Shown piece after piece: positions 57,597-64,000 of a DNA stretch of 64,000 nt. The position numbers and the translations under genes are program-made. Positions within the stretch are counted from its first letter, which is position 1. Each line of letters opens with the position of its first letter. This DNA is from Pseudomonas sp. R-28-1W-6 (lineage in GTDB: Bacteria; Pseudomonadota; Gammaproteobacteria; Pseudomonadales; Pseudomonadaceae): positions 62,001 to 126,000 of the forward strand of contig NZ_WELK01000011.1 in NCBI RefSeq assembly GCF_009799925.1, in the 5' to 3' direction. The notes beneath the pieces were generated by a model. The model was not told the DNA's origin and did not search any database. It saw only the letters and a program-made list of their open reading frames with translations.

Positions 57597-58265
57597 ATGT
57601 CGCAACCCACCTACAAGAGTGTGCTGCTCGACCCGATCGTGCACAACAACCCCATCGGCCTGCAGATCCTCGGTATCTGCTCGGCGTTGGCGGTGACCTC
57701 CAATCTGAAGACCGCGCTGGTGATGTCGATCGCCCTGACCCTGGTGACGGCCTTCTCCAACCTGTTCATCTCGATGATCCGCCAGCAGATCCCCAGCAGC
57801 ATCCGCATGATCGTGCAGATGGTGATCATCGCCTCGCTGGTGATAGTGGTGGACCAGGTGCTGAAAGCCTTCGCCTACTCGCTGGCCAAGCAACTGTCGG
57901 TGTTTGTCGGCCTGATCATCACCAACTGCATCGTCATGGGCCGCGCCGAAGCCTTCGCCATGCAGAACCCGCCGCTGCTGTCGTTCTGTGACGGCATTGG
58001 CAACGGCCTGGGCTACAGCGCCATGCTGGTCATCCTCGGGGTGATCCGCGAGCTGTTCGGTGCCGGCAAGCTGCTCGGCTACAGCGTGCTGCCCACGGTC
58101 AGCGAGGGCGGCTGGTACCAGCCCAACGGCCTGCTGTTGTTGCCGCCTTCGGCGTTCTTCCTGATCGGCCTGATCATCTGGGCGCTGCGCAGCTGGAAAC
58201 CGCAGCAGAAGGAAGCCCCGGCCTTGCGCATGGCGCCGCAAGTCTCGGATAAGGAGGCCTACTGA
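57597..58265 (+). CDS. nqrD: Na+-NQR subunit D
   Basis: 222-residue membrane subunit with six helices. With NqrE it holds an intramembrane iron-sulfur centre; the half-sites are symmetric cysteines (here ILGICSALAVTSNLKT and ITNCIVMGRAEAF). I chose ATG 57597, with GGGGAGG 7 bases upstream; the ATG at 57591 has no room for a ribosome site and overlaps the nqrC stop. It ends TGATG with nqrE. Confidence 0.96.
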   Translation: MSQPTYKSVLLDPIVHNNPIGLQILGICSALAVTSNLKTALVMSIALTLVTAFSNLFISMIRQQIPSSIRMIVQMVIIASLVIVVDQVLKAFAYSLAKQLSVFVGLIITNCIVMGRAEAFAMQNPPLLSFCDGIGNGLGYSAMLVILGVIRELFGAGKLLGYSVLPTVSEGGWYQPNGLLLLPPSAFFLIGLIIWALRSWKPQQKEAPALRMAPQVSDKEAY

Positions 58266-58873
58266 TGGAACACTACCTCAGCCTGTTCGTGAAGGCCGTG
58301 TTCATCGAGAACATGGCCCTGGCCTTCTTCCTCGGCATGTGCAGCTTCATCGCCATTTCCAAGAAGGTCGAGACGGCCATCGGCCTCGGTATCGCCGTGG
58401 TGGTGGTACAGGCCATCACCGTGCCGGCCAACAACCTGCTGTACACCTACCTGCTCAAGGAAGGCGCGCTGGCCTGGGCTGGCCTGCCGGAGGTGGACCT
58501 GTCCTTCCTCGGCCTGCTCAGTTACATCGGGGTGATCGCCGCCATCGTGCAGATCCTCGAGATGCTCCTGGATAAGTACGTGCCGGCGCTCTACAACGCC
58601 CTCGGCGTGTTCCTGCCGCTGATCACGGTGAACTGCGTGATCATGGCCGGCTCGCTGTTCATGGTCGAGCGCGACTACAACCTCGGCGAGAGCGTGGTCT
58701 ATGGCTTCGGTTCGGGGATTTCCTGGGCCCTGGCCATCGCCTTGCTGGCCGGCATCCGCGAGAAGCTCAAGTACAGCGATGTACCAGAAGGCCTGCAGGG
58801 CCTGGGCATCACCTTCATCACCATCGGTCTGATGTCGTTGGGCTTCATGTCCTTCGGCGGCATTCAACTCTAA
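58265..58873 (+). CDS. nqrE: Na+-NQR subunit E
   Basis: 202-residue membrane subunit, homologous to NqrD and with inverted topology. It has six helices and the paired cysteine regions FLGMCSFIAISKKVET and TVNCVIMAGSLFM. Its ATG shares a base with the nqrD stop codon, so translation is coupled. Confidence 0.97.
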   Translation: MEHYLSLFVKAVFIENMALAFFLGMCSFIAISKKVETAIGLGIAVVVVQAITVPANNLLYTYLLKEGALAWAGLPEVDLSFLGLLSYIGVIAAIVQILEMLLDKYVPALYNALGVFLPLITVNCVIMAGSLFMVERDYNLGESVVYGFGSGISWALAIALLAGIREKLKYSDVPEGLQGLGITFITIGLMSLGFMSFGGIQL

Positions 58874-58883
58874 GGAGCGCCTG

Positions 58884-60107
58884 ATGGGTTTTGAAATCTC
58901 TCTGGCCATCGGCATGTTCACCGCCATCGTCCTGGCACTGGTGGTGATCATTCTGGCGGCGCGCGCCAAGCTGGTGTCCAGTGGCGACGTGAATATCGTT
59001 ATCAACGGTGAGCGCACCCTGACCGTGCCGGCTGGCGGCAAGTTGCTGCAGACCCTGGCGGCGAATAACGTGTTCCTGTCCTCGGCCTGTGGCGGTGGCG
59101 GCACCTGCGCCCAGTGCAAGTGCATCGTCGAGTCCGGCGGCGGCGAGATGCTGCCGACCGAGGAGTCGCATTTCACCAAGCGCGAGGCCAAGGCCGGCTG
59201 GCGCCTGTCGTGCCAGACCCCGGTCAAGCAGGACATGCACATCGAAGTCTCGGAAGAAGTCTTCGGCGTGAAGAAGTGGGAATGTACGGTGGAGTCCAAC
59301 CCCAACGTCGCCACCTTCATCAAGGAGCTGACCCTGCGCCTGCCGGAAGGCGAGAGCGTGGACTTCCGCGCCGGTGGCTACGTGCAGCTGGAGTGCCCGC
59401 CGCACGAGGTGGCCTACAAGGACTTCGACATCCAGCCCGAGTACCGCGGTGACTGGGACAAGTTCAACCAATGGAAGTACGTGTCCAAGGTCGACGAGAC
59501 GGTGATCCGCGCCTACTCCATGGCCAACTACCCGGATGAGAAGGGCATCGTCAAATTCAACATCCGCATCGCCTCGCCGCCGCCGGGCAAGGATCATCTG
59601 CCGCCAGGGCAGATGTCGTCCTGGGTGTTCGGCCTCAAACCGGGCGACAAGGTCACCGTGTATGGCCCGTTCGGCGAGTTCTTCGCCAAGGACAGCGATG
59701 CCGAGATGATCTTCATCGGCGGTGGTGCCGGCATGGCGCCGATGCGCTCGCACATCTTCGACCAGCTCAAGCGCCTCGGTTCCAAGCGCAAGATCAGCTT
59801 CTGGTACGGTGCGCGCTCGCTGCGCGAGGCCTTCTATGTCGAGGAGTACGACCAGTTGGCCGCGGAAAACTCCAACTTCGAGTGGCACCTGGCGCTGTCC
59901 GACCCGCAGCCGGAAGACAACTGGACCGGCCTCAAGGGCTTCATCCACAACGTGCTGTTCGAACAGTACCTGAAGAACCATCCGGCGCCGGAAGACTGCG
60001 AGTTCTACATGTGCGGCCCGCCCATGATGAATGCCGCGGTGATCAAGATGCTGCTGGACCTGGGTGTGGAACGCGAGAACATCCTGCTGGACGATTTCGG
60101 TGGTTAG
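58884..60107 (+). CDS. nqrF: Na+-NQR subunit F (NADH-oxidising)
   Basis: 407-residue NADH entry subunit. An N-terminal membrane helix (residues 3-25) is followed by a 2Fe-2S ferredoxin domain with cysteines in SACGGGGTCAQCKC and SCQTP, and a C-terminal FAD/NADH reductase domain with RAYSMANYP, GGGAGMAPMRSHI and MCGPPMM. AAGGAG lies upstream of the ATG. Electrons pass from NADH to FAD to 2Fe-2S and on to the FMN of NqrC. The end of the gene overlaps the start of apbE. Confidence 0.98.
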   Translation: MGFEISLAIGMFTAIVLALVVIILAARAKLVSSGDVNIVINGERTLTVPAGGKLLQTLAANNVFLSSACGGGGTCAQCKCIVESGGGEMLPTEESHFTKREAKAGWRLSCQTPVKQDMHIEVSEEVFGVKKWECTVESNPNVATFIKELTLRLPEGESVDFRAGGYVQLECPPHEVAYKDFDIQPEYRGDWDKFNQWKYVSKVDETVIRAYSMANYPDEKGIVKFNIRIASPPPGKDHLPPGQMSSWVFGLKPGDKVTVYGPFGEFFAKDSDAEMIFIGGGAGMAPMRSHIFDQLKRLGSKRKISFWYGARSLREAFYVEEYDQLAAENSNFEWHLALSDPQPEDNWTGLKGFIHNVLFEQYLKNHPAPEDCEFYMCGPPMMNAAVIKMLLDLGVERENILLDDFGG

Positions 60108-61107
60108 AACGCTGCTGTTCGCCGTGCTCGGCCTGCTGCTGGCCGGTTGTGGCGAGAAAATCGAGGAATTCGGCGGCCCGACCATGGGCAGCCACTACTC
60201 GCTGAAATACGTGGCAGGCGAGGGCGTCCCCGAGTCCGCCGAGCTCAAGGCCGAGGTGGATGGCCTGCTGGCCGAGGTGGACCGGCAGATGTCCACCTGG
60301 CGTGCCGACTCCGATCTGTCCGAGTTCAACCGCCTGCCGGCCGGCAGCTGCCGCGCCATGCCGGTTCCGGTGCTGGCGCTGGTGCGTTTCGGCGAGCAGC
60401 TGGCGCTCGACAGCGACGGTGCCTTCGACCTGACCATCCAGCCGCTGCTGGAGCTGTGGGGCTTCGGCGCGCAGTCACGCGTCGAGCGGGTGCCGAGCGC
60501 CGAGCAGATCGCCGTGGCGCGGGCCAACGTCGGCCACCGGCACCTGCGCATCGACGGCGCCCGGCTGTGCAAGGACGCCGCCGTACAGCTCGACCTCAAC
60601 AGCATCGCCGCCGGCTACACGGTGGACCGCATCGCCGCGCGCCTGGCCGAGCTGGGCGTGCGCAGCTACCTGCTGGATGTCACCGGCGAACTCAAGGCGC
60701 TCGGGCGCAAGCCGGATGGCTCGCCCTGGCGCATCGCCATCGAGGCACCGCGCGACGACCAGCAGGTGGCGCAGCGGGTGCTGGCGCTGGACGGCCTGGG
60801 GGTTTCCACCTCCGGCGACTACCGCAACTACTTCGAGCAGAACGGCCGGCGCTACTCGCACACCATCGACCCGCAGAGCGGCGCGCCGATCAGCCATCGC
60901 CTGGCGTCGGTGACCGTGGTCGATGCGCAGGCCATGCGCGCCGACGGCTTGTCGACCCTGCTCATGGTGCTGGGGCCGCAGCGCGGCTTCGCCTACGCTG
61001 AACAGGCGGGGGTGGCGGCATTCTTCGTCAACCGTGAAGGCACCGGTTTCGTCACCCGGGCGACGCCGGCTTTCGAGCGCCAGTTCGGCGCAGGAGCACA
61101 ACCATGA
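60100..61107 (+). CDS. apbE: FAD:protein FMN transferase (ApbE), lipoprotein
   Basis: 335-residue enzyme that attaches FMN from FAD to threonine in NqrB and NqrC. The N-terminus VVRTLLFAVLGLLLAGC is a lipoprotein signal with cysteine about residue 17, so it is anchored on the periplasmic side. Family motifs include GPTMGSHYSLKY, DSDGAFDLTIQPLLELWGFG, DLNSIAAGYTVDRIA, GVSTSGDYRNYF and SHTIDPQSGAPI. I propose a GTG start at 60100 that overlaps the nqrF stop. The next gene overlaps by 4 bases. Confidence 0.93.
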   Translation: MVRTLLFAVLGLLLAGCGEKIEEFGGPTMGSHYSLKYVAGEGVPESAELKAEVDGLLAEVDRQMSTWRADSDLSEFNRLPAGSCRAMPVPVLALVRFGEQLALDSDGAFDLTIQPLLELWGFGAQSRVERVPSAEQIAVARANVGHRHLRIDGARLCKDAAVQLDLNSIAAGYTVDRIAARLAELGVRSYLLDVTGELKALGRKPDGSPWRIAIEAPRDDQQVAQRVLALDGLGVSTSGDYRNYFEQNGRRYSHTIDPQSGAPISHRLASVTVVDAQAMRADGLSTLLMVLGPQRGFAYAEQAGVAAFFVNREGTGFVTRATPAFERQFGAGAQP

Positions 61108-61331
61108 CCTGGCTACTGGTATTCATCGTCATGCTGCTGGTGGTGCTGGGCATGGCCGTCGGCGTGCTGATGGGGCGCAAGCCGATTGCCGGCTCCTGCG
61201 GTGGCATCGCCGCCCTGGGCATCGAGAAGGAGTGCTCGCTCTGTGGCGGCAGCCGCGAGAAGTGCGAGGAAGTGAATCGCGACCAGGATGTAGTGAAGAC
61301 AAAGCTCGCCTACGACGCGACCAAGCGCTAA
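61104..61331 (+). CDS. nqrM: Na+-NQR maturation protein NqrM
   Basis: 75-residue small membrane protein with one N-terminal helix (residues 2-24) and a cysteine cluster, SCGG, CSLCGG and EKCEEV. This is the signature of NqrM, which is needed to insert iron in the NqrD/NqrE centre. The ATG overlaps the apbE stop (ATGA). It closes the operon in the order known for other gammaproteobacteria. Confidence 0.95.
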   Translation: MTWLLVFIVMLLVVLGMAVGVLMGRKPIAGSCGGIAALGIEKECSLCGGSREKCEEVNRDQDVVKTKLAYDATKR

Positions 61332-61449
61332 TGTGCGGCGCGAACCGGCATGGTTAAGCTATGCCGACGATTCTAGTGCTGTGGCCATGGGGTGCCGCAG
61401 CCCTGTCCGGGTTCCTGACGCGAAGCCCGGTGCGTGATGAGGAGTAAGC

Positions 61450-62844
61450 ATGGCGGTCTACAACTACGACGTGGTGGTGTTGGGCTCGGGCCCGGCGGGT
61501 GAAGGCGCGGCAATGAACGCGGCCAAGGCCGGGCGCAAGGTGGCGGTGGTCGATAACCGTCCGCAGGTCGGCGGCAACTGCACCCACCTCGGTACCATCC
61601 CGTCCAAGGCCCTGCGCCACTCGGTGCGGCAGATCATGCAGTACAACACCAACCCGCTGTTCCGCCAGATCGGCGAGCCGCGCTGGTTCTCCTTCCCCGA
61701 CGTGCTGAAGAGCGCCGAGCGGGTGATCGCCAAGCAGGTCGCCTCGCGCACCGGCTACTACGCGCGCAATCGCATCGACGTGTTCTTCGGCACCGCCAGC
61801 TTCGCCGACGAGCAGACCGTGGAAGTGGTGTGCCCCAGCGGCGTGGTGGAAAAACTGGTGGCCAAGCAGATCGTCATCGCCACCGGCTCGCGCCCCTATC
61901 GCCCGGCCGACGTGGACTTCCACCACCCGCGCATCTACGACAGCGACACCATCCTCAGCCTGACCCACACGCCGCGTCGGATCATCATCTACGGCGCCGG
62001 GGTGATCGGCTCCGAGTACGCCTCGATCTTCAGCGGCCTGGGTGTACTGGTCGACCTGATCGACAACCGCGACCAGCTGCTCAGCTTCCTCGACGACGAG
62101 ATCTCCGATGCGCTGAGCTACCACCTGCGCAACAACAACGTGCTGATCCGCCACAACGAGGAGTACGAGCGCGTCGAGGGGGTGGAGCACGGGGTGGTCC
62201 TGCACCTCAAGTCCGGCAAGAAGATCAAGGCCGACGCCTTCCTCTGGTGCAACGGGCGTACCGGCAACACCGACAAGCTGGGCCTGGAAAACATCGGCAT
62301 CAAGGTCAACGGCCGCGGGCAGATCGAGGTGGATCAGTCCTACCGCACCGAGATCAGCAATATCTTCGCCGCCGGTGACGTGATCGGCTGGCCGAGCCTG
62401 GCCAGCGCCGCCTACGACCAGGGCCGTTCGGCCGCCGGCAGCGCGGTGGAGAACGACACCTGGCGCTTCGTCGACGACGTGCCGACCGGCATCTACACCA
62501 TTCCGGAGATCAGCTCGATCGGCAAGAACGAGAAGGAGCTGACCCAGGCCAAGATCCCCTACGAAGTGGGCAAGGCCTTCTTCAAGGGCATGGCCCGGGC
62601 GCAGATCTCCCACGAGCCGGTGGGCATGCTGAAGATCCTGTTCCACCGCGAGACCCTGGAAATCCTCGGCGTGCACTGCTTCGGCTACCAGGCCTCGGAG
62701 ATCGTCCACATCGGCCAGGCGATCATGAACCAGAAGGGCGAGGCGAACAGCATCAAGTACTTCGTCAACACCACCTTCAACTACCCGACCATGGCCGAGG
62801 CCTATCGGGTGGCGGCGTTCGACGGTCTCAACCGGCTTTTTTGA
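61450..62844 (+). CDS. sthA: Soluble pyridine nucleotide transhydrogenase
   Basis: 464-residue FAD enzyme that interconverts NADPH + NAD+ and NADP+ + NADH, mainly re-oxidising NADPH. It has the FAD motif GSGPAGEGAAMNAAK near the N-terminus and the NAD(P) motif GAGVIGSEYASIF near the middle. It belongs to the disulfide reductase family, but the redox-active cysteine pair is replaced: GGNCTHLGTIPSKAL has threonine as the second position, which is diagnostic for SthA. ATGAGGAGTAAGC supports the start at 61450. It follows nqrM by about 118 bases, an order found in P. aeruginosa. Confidence 0.96.
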   Translation: MAVYNYDVVVLGSGPAGEGAAMNAAKAGRKVAVVDNRPQVGGNCTHLGTIPSKALRHSVRQIMQYNTNPLFRQIGEPRWFSFPDVLKSAERVIAKQVASRTGYYARNRIDVFFGTASFADEQTVEVVCPSGVVEKLVAKQIVIATGSRPYRPADVDFHHPRIYDSDTILSLTHTPRRIIIYGAGVIGSEYASIFSGLGVLVDLIDNRDQLLSFLDDEISDALSYHLRNNNVLIRHNEEYERVEGVEHGVVLHLKSGKKIKADAFLWCNGRTGNTDKLGLENIGIKVNGRGQIEVDQSYRTEISNIFAAGDVIGWPSLASAAYDQGRSAAGSAVENDTWRFVDDVPTGIYTIPEISSIGKNEKELTQAKIPYEVGKAFFKGMARAQISHEPVGMLKILFHRETLEILGVHCFGYQASEIVHIGQAIMNQKGEANSIKYFVNTTFNYPTMAEAYRVAAFDGLNRLF

Positions 62845-62944
62845 GCGGCTCCGACCGGTGGCCTGAGCCGGTCGGGGTGGATCCCTTCAGCGATTCCCGC
62901 GAGTGGCGCTGGCCGAACCGGGAGAGCTTCTGACCAGGCAGCAC

Positions 62945-62973
62945 AAAAAAACCGGCCCATGGGCCGGTTTTTT
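62945..62973. terminator. Bidirectional intrinsic terminator after sthA
   Basis: ACCGGCCC-AT-GGGCCGGT (62951-62968) flanked by AAAAAA and TTTTTT, between convergent genes, so it stops transcription from both sides. Confidence 0.93.
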
Positions 62974-62992
62974 ATTGCTGCAGCTCGGTAGT

Positions 62993-63712
62993 TCAGCGCT
63001 CCAGCGTATCGACCGCCAGCCCGGGGAAGTCGGTGATGATGCTGTCCACGCCGAAATCCGCCAGGCGCCGCATCAGCGCGGCATCGTTGACCGTCCACAC
63101 CGACACGTGCAGCCCGGCCTTCTGCGCCTTGGCCAGGCGTTCCGGGGTGCACAGGGTCCAGTTCAGGGCGAGCATCGAGCAGCCGTGGTGGGCCGCGACC
63201 TTCAGCGGGTCGAGCCAGTCGTACTCGGCGACCAGGCCGCGCGACAGTTCCGGGGCCAGGCGCTTGAGGGCGCGCAGCACTTCGCGCGAGCTGCTGGTCA
63301 CGGTGATGCGCTCGCTGATGGCGAAGCGTTCGGCCAGGGACTGGATCGCCAGGACTATGCGGGCGGCGCGCACCCGCGAGGCACTTTTCACTTCCAGTTG
63401 CCAGTGCTCGAACGGGCATTGCTCGAACAGGCTGGCCAGGGTCGGGATCGGGCAGGGCGTCTTCCAGTCGGGGCCGCCGTGGCGGGCGTCGTAGCCCACC
63501 AGTTCGGCGGCCTCGTGCTCGACCACCTTGCCGCGCCGCCCGGTGGTGCGCTTGAGGGTGGTGTCGTGGATCACCATCAGCTCGCCGTCGCGCGACAGGT
63601 GCAGGTCCAGCTCGCAGCGGGTGACACCGTGTTTGAGGCATTGCTGGAAGCTGGCGAGGGTGTTTTCCGGCGCTTCGCCCTTGGCGCCGCGGTGGCCGTA
63701 GATAAGGGTCAC
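62993..63712 (-). CDS. Glycerophosphodiester phosphodiesterase
   Basis: 239-residue cytoplasmic enzyme (no signal peptide), related to UgpQ, that hydrolyses glycerophosphodiesters from phospholipids to sn-glycerol 3-phosphate and an alcohol. The metal-binding and catalytic motifs are GHRGAKGEAPENT at the N-terminus, ELDLHLSRDGELMVIHD, and EVKS in the middle; the C-terminus has VWTVND. The start codon is GTG, overlapping the stop codon of the upstream gene (GTGA), so translation is coupled. One product when the substrate is glycerophosphoethanolamine is ethanolamine, an interesting but speculative link to eutBC. Confidence 0.92.
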   Translation of the reverse strand: MTLIYGHRGAKGEAPENTLASFQQCLKHGVTRCELDLHLSRDGELMVIHDTTLKRTTGRRGKVVEHEAAELVGYDARHGGPDWKTPCPIPTLASLFEQCPFEHWQLEVKSASRVRAARIVLAIQSLAERFAISERITVTSSSREVLRALKRLAPELSRGLVAEYDWLDPLKVAAHHGCSMLALNWTLCTPERLAKAQKAGLHVSVWTVNDAALMRRLADFGVDSIITDFPGLAVDTLER

Positions 63713-63999
63713 TGTTGTTCCTTGGGGGTGGGGTAACGGGGCTGGTGGTGGAGCACGCTGTTGACCACGTGATCGTACTCGAAATACACGCTGAACTCGC
63801 GGTAGTCCCAGCGGGTGATCGGCGGCTGGCCGACCGCGGCGTGTTCCTCGTCGGCCAGGCCGAAGCGTTCCAGCACCGAGCGCTGCGACTGGCCACGCTG
63901 GGGCAGCTCGATAGCGGTTTGGCCTTGCTGGCCAAGCGGGATCTCGATGGTTTCGGCGGCGGCTGGCAGAGCCAGGCTGAAGGCAAGCAGGCTGAGGTA
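63709..63999 (-). CDS. Secreted hypothetical protein, partial (5' end off the window)
   Basis: An open frame on the minus strand runs off the right edge and stops at 63709. It encodes YLSLLAFSLALPAAAETIEIP..., with the hydrophobic end of a signal peptide and a mature part of about 80 residues ending HHQPRYPTPKEQQ. Similar small proteins lie upstream of the phosphodiesterase gene in Pseudomonas and are sometimes labelled phosphodiesterase by mistake. It overlaps the downstream start by 4 bases. Function unknown. Confidence 0.75.
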   Translation of the reverse strand, partial: YLSLLAFSLALPAAAETIEIPLGQQGQTAIELPQRGQSQRSVLERFGLADEEHAAVGQPPITRWDYREFSVYFEYDHVVNSVLHHQPRYPTPKEQQ

Positions 64000-64000
64000 C

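Noticed and set aside
1..64000. Prophage, integrative element or insertion sequence
   Set aside because: No integrase, transposase, phage structural gene, tRNA attachment site or strong GC shift was seen; only REP-like palindromes are present.

Overview
This 64 kb window is a contiguous, very GC-rich, densely coding piece of a Pseudomonas chromosome. The protein sequences look Pseudomonas-like throughout, and several blocks keep the gene order I recall from P. aeruginosa: ETF-QO / etfBA / lipase-like hydrolase, the atu cluster, the ethanolamine permease plus eutBC, and csiV-mfd-(permease)-gap-nqrABCDEF-apbE-nqrM-sthA-glpQ-like. These blocks are joined in a different overall order, so it is a relative of P. 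aeruginosa rather than that species. I see no rRNA, tRNA, CRISPR array, transposase, phage gene or clear pseudogene.

Layout. 1-2.7 kb: end of an unknown gene and pepN. 3.2-11.9 kb: an envelope gene cluster (DUF1302 outer-membrane protein, two DUF1329 periplasmic proteins, a YCF48-type beta-propeller, an RND/MMPL permease). 12.2-17.1 kb: ETF-ubiquinone oxidoreductase, divergent etfBA, an alpha/beta hydrolase. 17.2-20.8 kb: a solute-binding protein, a DUF4398 lipoprotein, an OmpA-type lipoprotein and a MocR-type regulator. 20.9-26.5 kb: a VWA lipoprotein, ECF sigma factor and membrane partner, then a small lipoprotein and an MscS channel. 26.6-36.7 kb: the acyclic terpene utilization operon atuABCDEFG (minus strand) with divergent atuR. 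36.8-39.5 kb: two tandem solute-binding paralogues, a CPBP protease and DUF2897. 39.5-45.9 kb: eutC, eutB, ethanolamine permease, then a divergent histidine kinase, a double-receiver protein and a small protein. 46-50 kb: csiV and mfd. 50.1-53.3 kb: amino-acid permease and a long-form GAPDH. 53.4-64 kb: a chalcone-isomerase-like protein, the Na+-NQR operon with apbE and nqrM, sthA, and a glycerophosphodiester phosphodiesterase.

How it works together. AtuD is an acyl-CoA dehydrogenase and should pass electrons to ETF (etfBA) and then through ETF-QO to ubiquinone, the pool that Na+-NQR also feeds. The most striking new signal is an 18-bp sequence at 2767-2784, between pepN and the DUF1302 gene, that matches 17 of 18 bases of the AtuR-type operators in the atuA-atuR intergenic region about 33 kb away. 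This suggests that the DUF1302/DUF1329/YCF48/RND cluster, a candidate hydrophobic-molecule transport machine, belongs to the terpene regulon. Other regulatory signals include mirror-image operator/promoter units between atuA and atuR, a sigma-54 promoter for the ethanolamine permease, a PsrA-type box between the ETF genes, and two different palindromic repeats lodged between atu genes.
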